A DNA stretch of 9,222 nucleotides from a bacterium (GCA_027310325.1 DAIDBB010000408.1:1-9222); one strand, 5' to 3'; positions 1-7,744 are shown, counted from the first letter of the stretch. Numbers and translations are program-made. Notes: a model not told the origin generated them from the letters alone.

Positions 1-1
1 T

Positions 2-1183
2 AACGAAGAGATAATAACTACAAAAGAATTCTCGCTCCACATGGGGCCGCAGCACCCCTCGACGCACGGGGTCCTTCACCTCATACTCGATCTTCAGGGC
101 GAAAAGGTCGTCAATGCCGAGGCGGACATAGGATACCTCCACCGCGGTACAGAAAAGATCGCGGAGAACCTCCTTTACTTCCAGTTCGTCCCTTACACCG
201 ATAGATTGGATTACATGTGCGCCATGAGCAACAACCTCGCCTATGTCCAGGCGGTTGAAAAGCTCCTGGGGATCGAGGTTACCGAGAGGGCTAAATACAT
301 AAGGGTCATAGCCGCCGAGCTATCGAGGATAGCCGGACACCTCGTTTGCATAGGTTCCGCCGCAGTTGACCTTGGGGCGATGTCGGTCCTTCTATACGCC
401 TTCAGGGACAGGGAGATAATACTCGACATATTCGAGATGCTCTGCGGGGCCCGGATGACGCTAAGTTATCTTAGGGTAGGCGGCGTAAGATACGATTTTA
501 CCGACCAGTGCAAGGACGCATGCAAAAAGCTTCTGGAGCTCCTGCCCGGAAGGCTCGCGGAGTATGACACCCTTCTTACGCACAATAGGATCTGGATCCA
601 CAGGAACAAGGGCGTAGGTGTCATATCCGGGGACGACGCCGTGGAGCTTGGGCTTAGCGGCCCTTCACTCAGGGCGAGCGGTGTGAAGTGGGACATAAGG
701 AAGGACGAGCCTTATCTGGTATACGATAGGCTAGACTTCGACATCGCCACCGGCGAAAACGGCGACAGCTACGACAGGTACCTCGTCCGGATGGCCGAGA
801 TAAGGCAGTCGATGCGCATAATAGGCCAGTGTCTGAAGGAGATGCCCGACGGCCCGTTTACGGTCGATATGCCCCAGATAGTCCCGCCGCCAAAGCCGGA
901 CGTCTATAAAAACATGGAGAACCTCATCCATCATTTTAAATACGTCTCTCACGGGTTCAAGGTCCCCAAAGGCGAGGTGTATTCTTCTATCGAGTCGCCG
1001 AAGGGAGAGCTAGGGACGTACATAGTTAGCGACGGCTCTGAAAAGCCTTATAGACTTAAGCTCCGGGTCCCATCGTTTATGAACCTGCAGACCATAAGCC
1101 ATATGACGAGAGGCAGGTACCTGGCGGACGCGGTGGCGATAATATCAAGCCTCGATCCTGTTTTCGGCGAGTGCGACAAGTAG
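2..1183 (+). CDS. nuoD: NADH-quinone oxidoreductase subunit D (5' partial)
   Basis: This is the 49-kDa-type subunit of complex I, a peripheral-arm protein descended from the [NiFe]-hydrogenase large subunit; with NuoH and NuoB it builds the quinone-reduction site. The reading frame is open to the window edge with no ATG, GTG or TTG before the ATG at 41. That ATG lies inside the conserved MGPQHPSTHG motif, so the true start is upstream, and an NuoC-NuoD fusion cannot be excluded. In the 393 visible residues, His22 (in HPSTHG) and Tyr71 (in YTDRLDYM) sit 49 residues apart, the same spacing as the quinone-binding His38/Tyr87 pair of Thermus Nqo4. The C-terminus (SLDPVFGECDK) matches the family end and lacks the DPCxxC nickel ligands of hydrogenases, so this is NuoD and not an energy-converting hydrogenase subunit. 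nuoE follows closely. Confidence 0.97.
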   Translation, partial: NEEIITTKEFSLHMGPQHPSTHGVLHLILDLQGEKVVNAEADIGYLHRGTEKIAENLLYFQFVPYTDRLDYMCAMSNNLAYVQAVEKLLGIEVTERAKYIRVIAAELSRIAGHLVCIGSAAVDLGAMSVLLYAFRDREIILDIFEMLCGARMTLSYLRVGGVRYDFTDQCKDACKKLLELLPGRLAEYDTLLTHNRIWIHRNKGVGVISGDDAVELGLSGPSLRASGVKWDIRKDEPYLVYDRLDFDIATGENGDSYDRYLVRMAEIRQSMRIIGQCLKEMPDGPFTVDMPQIVPPPKPDVYKNMENLIHHFKYVSHGFKVPKGEVYSSIESPKGELGTYIVSDGSEKPYRLKLRVPSFMNLQTISHMTRGRYLADAVAIISSLDPVFGECDK

Positions 1184-1223
1184 TTTTGGATTGGAATTCA
1201 TTATCCGGCTAAAAAATAAAAAA

Positions 1224-1694
1224 ATGTTCTCAGACAAGGCAAAAGAAGAAATACAGCAGGTCCTTAAAAAGTATCCGAACAGGAGGTCCGGTGTCATGGA
1301 CGTCCTCCGGATAGCCCAGCGGGAACGCGGCGGCCATCTGGTCAAGGAGGATATGGAGGAGATAGCCAGGATCCTCGGCATGCAGACCGTCGAGGTCAAC
1401 GCGTCCGCAGCCTTCTACACGATGTATAACGTGGAGAAGCCCGTCGGGAAGTACCACATACAGGTATGCAGGAACATATCCTGCTTGCTCCTCGGGGCCG
1501 AGAACCTCATAAAGCACATGGAAAGGGAACTCAACATAAGGGTCGGGGAGACCACCCCGGACAAGAAATTCACCCTTTCGACCGTCGAGTGCCTCGGCTC
1601 GTGCGGCACTGCGCCGATGATGCAGATAAACGACGATTACTACGAGAACCTGACGGCAGAAAAGATAGACAAGATCCTTAAGGACCTGAAATAG
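1224..1694 (+). CDS. nuoE: NADH-quinone oxidoreductase subunit E (24-kDa, [2Fe-2S] N1a)
   Basis: NuoE is a thioredoxin-fold ferredoxin subunit of the NADH-oxidising module. It carries the off-pathway [2Fe-2S] cluster N1a next to the NuoF flavin. The four ligands are visible as C-x4-C (Cys82, Cys87) and C-x3-C (Cys123, Cys127, in ECLGSCGTAP). The helical N-terminal half (QQVLKKYPNRRSGVMDVLRIAQ, split here around residue 20) and the NASAAFYTMY segment are typical of the family. I chose the ATG at 1224 (156 residues), because MFSDKAKEEI resembles usual NuoE N-termini. An in-frame TTG at 1191 would add 11 residues (167 in all) that have no family match. Neither start has a good Shine-Dalgarno site, and the ATG is preceded by an A-rich run. 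The gene lies 40 bp after nuoD and 14 bp before nuoF. Confidence 0.95.
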   Translation: MFSDKAKEEIQQVLKKYPNRRSGVMDVLRIAQRERGGHLVKEDMEEIARILGMQTVEVNASAAFYTMYNVEKPVGKYHIQVCRNISCLLLGAENLIKHMERELNIRVGETTPDKKFTLSTVECLGSCGTAPMMQINDDYYENLTAEKIDKILKDLK

Positions 1695-1708
1695 GTCTCA
1701 AGAAATAA

Positions 1709-2971
1709 ATGGAAAAAATCCTTTTAAAAAACCTGGGGAGACCAGGGTTCCATACGATAGATAGCTGCCTGGTAAACGGCGGCTACAACGGGCTTACGGA
1801 AGCGTTTAAGCACGCGCCCGAATCCATAATCCAGATGGTAAAGGACTCGGGGCTTCGCGGCCGCGGAGGCGCGGGGTTCCCGACCGGGCTTAAGTGGAGC
1901 TTCATCCCCAAGGACCCGACCATCCAGAAGTACCTCTGCTGCAACGCCGATGAGGGCGAGCCGGGTACGTTCAAGGACAGGGGTATAATGGAGAACGACC
2001 CCCATCTCCTCATCGAGGGGATGATAATCGCAAGCTACGCCATCGGGGCCTCGGTATCGTACATATATATACGCGGGGAGTTCGTTTTCGGCACCAGAAG
2101 GCTTGAGGCCGCCATAAAGGAAGCCTATGAAAAGGGGTTTTTAGGCAAGAACATACTCGGTTCGGGCTTTTCTCACGATATGTACATCCACAGGGGGTTC
2201 GGCGCTTACATATGCGGCGAGGAGACGGCCCTTCTGGAGTCGATCGAGGGTTACAGGGGCCAGCCGAGGAAAAAGCCGCCCTTCCCGGCCCTCTCCGGGC
2301 TCTACGGGAAACCGACGGTCATAAATAACGTCGAGACGCTAGCCTGCGTACCGGCCATTATCGAGAAGGGGCCCAAGTGGTTCTCATCCATAGGGCCGGA
2401 GAAAAGCCCCGGGCCGAAGATATTCTGCGTTAGCGGACACGTGAAAAAGCCGGGGCTCTATGAACTGCCGCTCGGCACCACGATGAGGGACCTCATATTC
2501 GACCACTGCGGCGGTATGCTTAACGAGGGAAGGGGACTGAAGGCCGTGATACCGGGAGGGGTCAGCGCTCCGATGCTTAACGCCCATGAGCTCGATACCC
2601 CCCTGGACTTCGACTCTCTTGCGGCAAAGGGGAGCATGCTCGGCTCAGGGGCCGTTGTCGTCATGGATGAAAGCACTTGCATGGTCAAGACGGCGCTCAT
2701 AATAAACAGGTTTTTCAGCCACGAGTCCTGCGGCAAATGCACCCCTTGCAGGGACGGCACGCCCTGGCTTACGAACATCCTCAAGAGGATCGAGTACGGC
2801 AACGGCAGGCCCGGAGACGTAGAGCTCCTCGAGAGCCTCTGCACGAACATATTCGGCCGCACCTTCTGCCCGCTCGGCGACGGGGCGGTAATGGCCCTGA
2901 GGGGCGCGCTTAAGAACTTCAGGGACGAGTTCCAGCACCATATCGACCATAAAAGGTGCATGGTATCTTAG
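1709..2971 (+). CDS. nuoF: NADH-quinone oxidoreductase subunit F (51-kDa, FMN and NADH binding, N3)
   Basis: NuoF is the electron entry subunit: it binds NADH and FMN and passes electrons to the [4Fe-4S] cluster N3. The glycine-rich GLRGRGGAGFPTG motif (residues 48-60) and the CNADEGEPGTFKDRG segment (78-92) form the nucleotide/FMN site. GAYICGEETALLESIEG (165-181) is the second conserved flavin-side motif. Residues from about 235 form the SLBB ubiquitin-like domain, and the C-terminal helical bundle carries N3 through Cys341, Cys344, Cys347 (ESCGKCTPCRDGT) and Cys387 (RTFCPLGDGA). At 420 residues it is normal in length, with no thioredoxin-like or extra ferredoxin fusion, so it is the complex I form and not the longer form of bifurcating hydrogenases. 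There is no clear Shine-Dalgarno site; the leader is A-rich. It lies between nuoE and nuoG in the same operon. Confidence 0.97.
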   Translation: MEKILLKNLGRPGFHTIDSCLVNGGYNGLTEAFKHAPESIIQMVKDSGLRGRGGAGFPTGLKWSFIPKDPTIQKYLCCNADEGEPGTFKDRGIMENDPHLLIEGMIIASYAIGASVSYIYIRGEFVFGTRRLEAAIKEAYEKGFLGKNILGSGFSHDMYIHRGFGAYICGEETALLESIEGYRGQPRKKPPFPALSGLYGKPTVINNVETLACVPAIIEKGPKWFSSIGPEKSPGPKIFCVSGHVKKPGLYELPLGTTMRDLIFDHCGGMLNEGRGLKAVIPGGVSAPMLNAHELDTPLDFDSLAAKGSMLGSGAVVVMDESTCMVKTALIINRFFSHESCGKCTPCRDGTPWLTNILKRIEYGNGRPGDVELLESLCTNIFGRTFCPLGDGAVMALRGALKNFRDEFQHHIDHKRCMVS

Positions 2972-3006
2972 ATATAAAGCTACGCGACGGGGATCGACTT
3001 TAAAAA

Positions 3007-5523
3007 ATGTCTACTGTAAAGATAAACGGAAAAGAGGTGACGGTAAAGGACGGCACGCTCATCCTCGACGCGGCGCGGGACGCCGGGTTCGAGATACCGA
3101 CCTTTTGCTACCAGGCCGACCTCATGGGCGTCGGCTCATGCAGGATGTGCCTCGTAGAGATCGAAGGGCAGAAAAAGCTTCAGCCCTCGTGCATAACCCC
3201 GGTGCTGCACGGCATGAGCATACATACCGAGACGCCCACGGTAATGTCGGCAAGGGCGTCGATGCTCGAATTTTTGCTCGCCAACCACGCCCTCGACTGC
3301 CCGGTCTGCGACAAGGGCGGCGAGTGCGAACTCCAGGACATGGTATACAAGTATGGGCCGCACAAGGGCCGTCATGCCGAGCCGAAGTTCAAGTTCCAGG
3401 AAAAAGACTATGTCTTGAGCCCCGTTATAATCAAGAACTCCAACAGGTGCGTCCAGTGCATGAAGTGCGTTAGGGTCTGCGGGGAGGTCGTCGGGGCCAA
3501 CGTCCTAGGGGCGCTCGGCAGGGGAGACCACCAGGAGGAGACGAGCTTTTTAAGATCTTTCCTCGATTGCGACCAGGACGGAAACTGCATCGAGGTCTGC
3601 CCGGTCGGCTGCTTTATGAGGCTACCTTACAGGTATAAGACCAGACCCTGGGACCTTAAGGGCAAGGACACCGTATGCCCCTACTGCGCCACGGGATGCA
3701 GGATGGTCATAGAGGAAAGGGACGGGATCGTCATCAGGGCGAAGGCCCAGCTCGGAGTGGGACTAAATAGCGAGACATTATGCGCAAGGGGCCGGTTCGG
3801 ATTCGACTTCATAAATAGCCCGGAGCGACTTACGAAGCCTCTCGTAAAAAGGTTTGGCACCCTTGAGCCCGCCTCGTGGGAAGAGGCCCTCGGCGTCATA
3901 AAAGATAACTTCATCGCCGCCGGAAAAAACATAGGCGGCATAGCCTCGGCAAGGCTTACCGATGAGGAGCTCTACCTTTTTCAGAAGCTTTTTAGAAGCA
4001 TGCTCGGAAGCCCCAATATCGATTCAAGCGCCAGGTGGGCCCCGGAGGCCGTTGAAGGCTTTATAAAGGCTACGGGGATGGACGAAGGCGGGGCTTCGGC
4101 GTTCGATTGCATGGAGTCGGATACCGTACTCATAACCGGGACCCATCTGTCGGATGAAAATCCCGTTACCGATTATATAGTAAGGCGCATCTCGGCAGGA
4201 AGGGCCATGAACCTTGTCATAGCCTCTCCGAGGGCGATGAAGCTCGATAGCTCGGCCAGTCAGATAGTCAGGCACAACGCCGCCGCCGAAGGGCATTTAC
4301 TCGATGCGGTGACGTTAAGCGTCTACGGCGGCAACGTCGATAAGCTTAGGGACGTCCCCGGCATAAACCGTATAAAGGACGCCCGTCAGGACGACCTCGC
4401 GGGCAAGGCCGGCTGTAGCGCGGATGATATCAAGGCGATAGCCAGGAAGCTTACCGGCGAAGGCAGCGTAGGCCTTTTCGCCGGGACCGAGTTCCTCCGT
4501 TACCCCGGGAGTATCCCGGGGCTCGCGCTTCTTAAAAACGCGCTAAAGGCCCTCGGAAAGAAGGTCACCATCATCCCGGTGCTCGACAGGGCGAACCAGA
4601 GGGGCGCCTGGGAGATGGGCGTACATCCGGGGTTTGGCCCCGGGTACAGCCCGGTAAAAGAAAGGGGCATGGGCTGCGCGGATATGCTCGAAGCCGCTTC
4701 AAGTGGAGAGCTTCAGGCCCTATATGTGGTCCAGTCTGACATAGTCGCCATGCATCCGGATGAAAACTTTGTGAGGGGGGCGCTGTCGGGGCTTAAGTTC
4801 CTCGTCGTGCAGGACTGCTTCATGTCCGAGACCGCAAGGCTCGCCAATGTCGTGTTACCCGCTTCGAGCTTTGCGGAAAAGGACGGCATCTTGACGAACC
4901 AGGAGGGAAGGGCCCAGATAATAAGAAAGCTCCTCCCCCCGCCGGTGAAGGCGAAGCGCGATATCGACATAATAAGGGCGGTAGGCGAGACCTTCGACAG
5001 GTCGTTCGGCCCCAAAAACCCGGTCCTTGTCCTGGACGAGATAAGAAAAGAGGTCGGGATGTACGGGGAAGTGAGCCTCGCCTTTAACAATAAAAGGAAC
5101 GTTGATAATAAGCTCGACCTTAAAGAGGCCCTTGTGAAGCCCGCCGGCCTGGCCGAAGGGCTAAATGCAAGCGGTCTTGAGACAAAGCTTGAGCCTAAGA
5201 CGGATGAACACCCGTTCCTCCTCGCCACGGGAAACCATCTTTTCCACTCGGGCAGGCTTTCAAGGAAGTCGCCGACTCTAATTGGGCTTTTAAAGAACGC
5301 GATAGTCGAGATAAGCGCTGAAGACGCATCGGCGCTTGGTCTTATGAACGGGGACAAGGTAAGGATAAAAGGCAGATACTACGAAGCCTACGCGACGCTT
5401 CATACAAGGAGCGGATCCAAAGGTGGGGTAGCCTTCATCGCCGAGAATTACGACGACGTGCCGGTCAACAGGTTCTTCAGGCGCGGCGAAGGAGTCCCGA
5501 GGGTAAGCATAACAAAGGCATAG
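3007..5523 (+). CDS. nuoG: NADH-quinone oxidoreductase subunit G (75-kDa, multi Fe-S)
   Basis: NuoG is the largest peripheral subunit and relays electrons from NuoF to NuoI. At 838 residues it falls within the bacterial range. Ligands visible: N1b [2Fe-2S] at Cys34, Cys45, Cys48, Cys62; N5 with the His-Cys3 set His94, Cys98, Cys101, Cys107; N4 at Cys148, Cys151, Cys154, Cys198; and N7 at Cys224, Cys227, Cys231, Cys259 (C-x2-C-x3-C-x27-C), which many lineages have lost. The rest is a degenerate molybdopterin-oxidoreductase fold without an evident Mo-ligand Cys/Sec, ending in a dinucleotide-binding-like domain (about 733-838). Oddly, Cys158, Cys188, Asp191 and Cys194 occupy the positions of a second ferredoxin cluster with Asp replacing one Cys; Cys202 is also extra. 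The start ATG is preceded by TTTAAAAA and not by a Shine-Dalgarno site. A formate dehydrogenase is excluded by the complete Nuo context. Confidence 0.96.
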   Translation: MSTVKINGKEVTVKDGTLILDAARDAGFEIPTFCYQADLMGVGSCRMCLVEIEGQKKLQPSCITPVLHGMSIHTETPTVMSARASMLEFLLANHALDCPVCDKGGECELQDMVYKYGPHKGRHAEPKFKFQEKDYVLSPVIIKNSNRCVQCMKCVRVCGEVVGANVLGALGRGDHQEETSFLRSFLDCDQDGNCIEVCPVGCFMRLPYRYKTRPWDLKGKDTVCPYCATGCRMVIEERDGIVIRAKAQLGVGLNSETLCARGRFGFDFINSPERLTKPLVKRFGTLEPASWEEALGVIKDNFIAAGKNIGGIASARLTDEELYLFQKLFRSMLGSPNIDSSARWAPEAVEGFIKATGMDEGGASAFDCMESDTVLITGTHLSDENPVTDYIVRRISAGRAMNLVIASPRAMKLDSSASQIVRHNAAAEGHLLDAVTLSVYGGNVDKLRDVPGINRIKDARQDDLAGKAGCSADDIKAIARKLTGEGSVGLFAGTEFLRYPGSIPGLALLKNALKALGKKVTIIPVLDRANQRGAWEMGVHPGFGPGYSPVKERGMGCADMLEAASSGELQALYVVQSDIVAMHPDENFVRGALSGLKFLVVQDCFMSETARLANVVLPASSFAEKDGILTNQEGRAQIIRKLLPPPVKAKRDIDIIRAVGETFDRSFGPKNPVLVLDEIRKEVGMYGEVSLAFNNKRNVDNKLDLKEALVKPAGLAEGLNASGLETKLEPKTDEHPFLLATGNHLFHSGRLSRKSPTLIGLLKNAIVEISAEDASALGLMNGDKVRIKGRYYEAYATLHTRSGSKGGVAFIAENYDDVPVNRFFRRGEGVPRVSITKA

Positions 5524-5528
5524 GGCAA

Positions 5529-5558
5529 AGGAGCGGACCCTTAAACCGGGCTGCTCCT
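5529..5558 (+). repeat. Imperfect hairpin after nuoG
   Basis: Arms AGGAGC (5529-5534) and GCTCCT (5553-5558) are exact reverse complements. An inner CCC/GGG pair surrounds a loop around TTAAACC. The hairpin starts six bases after the nuoG stop codon. No run of T follows (the next bases are GTCAAGGGG), so it is not a textbook Rho-independent terminator. It could be a weak attenuator or an mRNA-processing or stabilising structure separating the peripheral-arm genes from what follows. The stem is short and may be chance. Confidence 0.35.
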
Positions 5559-5585
5559 GTCAAGGGGCCAAATAACGAAAAGGCC

Positions 5586-5592
5586 GGGAGGT
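5586..5592 (+). promoter_or_regulatory. Strong Shine-Dalgarno site of the cNMP-binding gene
   Basis: GGGAGGT ends five bases before the ATG at 5598, a near-ideal anti-16S match and spacing. It decides the start of the small gene. It contrasts with nuoE, nuoF, nuoG and nuoJ, whose starts have A-rich leaders and no such site, which suggests this gene has its own translation control. Confidence 0.75.
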
Positions 5593-5597
5593 AGATT

Positions 5598-6068
5598 ATG
5601 GTCGATCCGAAATCGTTAAGAGAATATATGTTCTTTTCGGACCTTTCAGACGACGAGCTTTCCGCGATATCCAAGATCGTCAAAAGAAAGGACTTCAAGC
5701 TCGGCGAGACGGTATTCCGGGATTCAGAGGACGGCAACTCGCTCTACCTCATTAAAAGAGGCGAGGTCAAGGCCTGCAAGACCGCCCCTGACGGAGAGCT
5801 TTTTACTTTGACGCTTATGAAAGACGGAGATATCTTCGGAGAGATGAGTTTCCTTGACGGCAGGCCCCGTTCGGCGACGATCGTGGCCATCTCGGACCTT
5901 GAGACCTATGTCCTCGAAAAGAATGATTTCGACACCCTTGTCGAATCGAACCCGAGGATGGTCTTCAAGCTCCTTAAGAACATAATCTTCATAATACACT
6001 CCATCGTCCGAGGGATGAACTCGAGATACGTGGAGATGGTAAATTACATGTGGGGCAGAAGAAGATAA
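5598..6068 (+). CDS. Stand-alone cyclic-nucleotide-binding-domain protein
   Basis: This 156-residue protein is a single cNMP-binding (CRP/PKA-regulatory type) domain. The N-terminal helices (residues 5-30, with FFSDLSDDELSAI typical of the family) lead into the beta-roll. The phosphate-binding cassette is FGEMSFLDGRPRSA (80-93), in which Glu82 and Arg91-Ser92 correspond to the cAMP-contacting Glu72 and Arg82-Ser83 of E. coli CRP. A hydrophobic helix follows (about 112-150), like the CRP dimerisation helix, and the protein ends in WGRRR. There is no room for the winged-helix DNA-binding domain of CRP/FNR proteins (usually 200 or more residues), so it is probably not a DNA-binding regulator itself. 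It is probably cytoplasmic and may sense cAMP, cGMP or a related ligand and act on a partner. It sits between nuoG and nuoH, 74 bp after the former and 47 bp before the latter, on the same strand. A role in complex I regulation is inference from position only. Confidence 0.88.
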   Translation: MVDPKSLREYMFFSDLSDDELSAISKIVKRKDFKLGETVFRDSEDGNSLYLIKRGEVKACKTAPDGELFTLTLMKDGDIFGEMSFLDGRPRSATIVAISDLETYVLEKNDFDTLVESNPRMVFKLLKNIIFIIHSIVRGMNSRYVEMVNYMWGRRR

Positions 6069-6115
6069 TCCCGCTGTCAATGGAACACACTTACTTATAA
6101 AAGAAGGGCTTAAAG

Positions 6116-7141
6116 ATGCCTGATATCTCGCTCATAGTAGCGCTGGCGCTAATGGTCATAAAGGTCTTCATCGTGACCACGATACTCTTTGTCCTGCCGC
6201 TGCCGCTTACCTACGTTGAAAGGAAGGTGGCGGGGCACATCCAGGTAAGGCTCGGGCCCTGGAGGGTCGGCCCCCACGGGCTCCTTCAGCCGTTCGCCGA
6301 CATGATAAAGCTCATCCTCAAGGAAGATATCGTCCCGGACAAGGCCGATAAGTTCCTCTTTAAGCTCGCCCCTCTCATGGCGATGCTGCCGGCCTTTGTC
6401 GTATACGCGGCCATACCATTCGGGGATAAATGGACGATACCGTTCATCGATAGGGAAGTAACGCTATATATTGCCGACATGAACGTCGGAATACTATATG
6501 TGCTCGCGATCTCGGGCCTCGGCATATACGGCCTCATATTCGGCGGGTGGTCCTCGAACAGCAAGTACGCGCTCATAGGCGGGTTGAGGTCCTCGGCGCA
6601 GATGATAAGCTACGAAATCGCCGTGAGCTTCTCGGCCATAGGGGTGGTGCTCCTTTCAAGGTCGCTTAGCCTCCTTGAGATAGTCAAGAGCCAGGGCGGG
6701 AACCTCCTCCACTGGAACTTCTTCTATCTGCCGGTCGGGCCCGTATGGTTCGCGATCTTCCTTATAGGGTCTCTTGCGGAGATAAACCGCGTCCCGTTCG
6801 ACCTCCCCGAGGACGAAGGCACGCTCGGCGCGGGTTTCCATACGGAGTACAGCGGCATGAGGTTCGCGTTTTTCATGCTCGCGGAATATCTGGCATTGGT
6901 GACCGTATCGGTCATGTCGGTAGTGCTCTTTTTCGGCGGGTGGAACGCTCCTTTTAATGTCCCGTTCGTTCCCCCGATACTCTGGTTCCTCGGCAAGGTG
7001 ATATTATTCATCTACTTTTTCATGTGGGTCAGGTTTACGCTTCCGAGGTACAGGTACGACCAGCTTATGACGATCGGATGGAAGATACTTATTCCGGTTT
7101 CGCTCGTTAACCTTATTATCACCGGGCTTATGAAGATATGA
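6116..7141 (+). CDS. nuoH: NADH-quinone oxidoreductase subunit H (ND1-type membrane subunit)
   Basis: NuoH anchors the peripheral arm in the membrane and forms the quinone-entry chamber and the glutamate-rich proton channel. The 341-residue protein shows about eight hydrophobic segments (near 8-28, 83-103, 122-142, 162-180, 205-222, 250-272, 285-304 and 321-338). Family motifs are present: YVERKVAGHIQVRLGP (33-48) with GLLQPFADMIKL (55-66), SAQMISYEI (160-168), and AEINRVPFDLPE (221-232) followed by GFHTEYSGMRF (240-250). The usual acidic loop reads PEDEGTL, with Thr236 in the place where E. coli has the Glu of its QEL segment. A GAAGGG Shine-Dalgarno site (6103-6108) lies seven bases before the start. 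The stop overlaps the nuoI start as ATGA (7138-7141), so translation of the two is probably coupled. Confidence 0.97.
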   Translation: MPDISLIVALALMVIKVFIVTTILFVLPLPLTYVERKVAGHIQVRLGPWRVGPHGLLQPFADMIKLILKEDIVPDKADKFLFKLAPLMAMLPAFVVYAAIPFGDKWTIPFIDREVTLYIADMNVGILYVLAISGLGIYGLIFGGWSSNSKYALIGGLRSSAQMISYEIAVSFSAIGVVLLSRSLSLLEIVKSQGGNLLHWNFFYLPVGPVWFAIFLIGSLAEINRVPFDLPEDEGTLGAGFHTEYSGMRFAFFMLAEYLALVTVSVMSVVLFFGGWNAPFNVPFVPPILWFLGKVILFIYFFMWVRFTLPRYRYDQLMTIGWKILIPVSLVNLIITGLMKI

Positions 7142-7713
7142 GCGGCAAAGAGAGACTTAACATATTCGAGCTTATAAAAAAGGTCGTCTTTACGGACTTC
7201 GTAAAGGGGCTTTCCATAACTCTCGGTTATAACGTCAGGGGAAGCATGACGCTTAAGTACCCGGACCAGGAGAAGTGGATACCTTACAAGAGGTTCAGGG
7301 GCCTCCATACCCTTAACAGGGATGAAAACGGCAGGGAGCTCTGCGTCGCGTGCGAGCTCTGCTCAAAGGCTTGCCCGACGCAGTGCATAACCGTCATACC
7401 CATGGAGGACGACACAGGACGCGGCATCTCCGACAGGGTGGCCAAAGTCTGGAAGGTTGACCTGGTAAGGTGCCTTTTCTGCGGATATTGCGAGGACGCG
7501 TGCCCCACAAGAGCAGTCCGGCTCGGCAGGGATTACGAGCTCGCGTGCAGCGATTCGAGCTGCAACCTTAAGCAGAGGGAAGAACTGCTTGTTCCCCAAT
7601 CGGTTCCGGAGAGCTTTGAGGGCGGGGTCGTTGCCGCATCGACATTCGAGGCATCCCCGGCCGGGCTACGCGTGAAGGCCGACCTTACCAAGACGAAGAA
7701 GAGGCCGTGGTAG
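7138..7713 (+). CDS. nuoI: NADH-quinone oxidoreductase subunit I (2x[4Fe-4S], N6a/N6b)
   Basis: NuoI is the ferredoxin-like subunit that carries clusters N6a and N6b between NuoG and the terminal N2 cluster of NuoB. Both C-x2-C-x2-C-x3-C-P motifs are intact: Cys69, 72, 75, 79 (CVACELCSKACP) and Cys112, 115, 118, 122 (CLFCGYCEDACP). The N-terminal amphipathic segment (about 8-34), followed by YPDQEKWIPYKRFRG (41-55), is typical of the subunit and lies on the membrane surface next to NuoH. Additional cysteines at 83, 137 and 142 are not in cluster spacing. At 191 residues the length is normal; the tail after about 150 is poorly conserved in this family. The start ATG overlaps the nuoH stop. The gene is followed by an unusually long non-coding gap before nuoJ. 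Confidence 0.97.
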   Translation: MSGKERLNIFELIKKVVFTDFVKGLSITLGYNVRGSMTLKYPDQEKWIPYKRFRGLHTLNRDENGRELCVACELCSKACPTQCITVIPMEDDTGRGISDRVAKVWKVDLVRCLFCGYCEDACPTRAVRLGRDYELACSDSSCNLKQREELLVPQSVPESFEGGVVAASTFEASPAGLRVKADLTKTKKRPW

Positions 7714-7744
7714 CACCCGGATTTTAACGGTCTGCAAGGGACTT

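Noticed and set aside
41..43. The ATG at 41 as the nuoD start.
   Set aside because: It encodes the Met inside the conserved MGPQHPSTHG motif, and the frame is open with family-like residues (EFSLH) back to the window edge.
1151..1183. A DP followed by a nearby Cys at the NuoD C-terminus (SLDPVFGECDK), recalling the DPCxxC nickel site of [NiFe] hydrogenases.
   Set aside because: Neither Cys position of DPCxxC is occupied (Val and Glu align there), and the full NADH module beside it shows a true complex I.
1191..1223. A TTG start for nuoE giving 167 residues.
   Set aside because: There is no Shine-Dalgarno site and no family match to the extra 11 residues; the ATG at 1224 gives a typical NuoE start.
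4713..5357. A 214-codon open frame on the minus strand inside nuoG.
   Set aside because: It is an antisense shadow of the GC-biased coding strand, with Ser/Arg/Leu-rich low-complexity translation, no recognisable domain, and full overlap with conserved nuoG sequence.
3007..5523. NuoG as a molybdenum formate dehydrogenase or other oxidoreductase catalytic subunit.
   Set aside because: The molybdopterin-type domain is the degenerate one usual in NuoG, no Mo-ligand Cys or Sec was evident, and it carries the complex I N1b/N5/N4/N7 ligand pattern between nuoF and nuoH.
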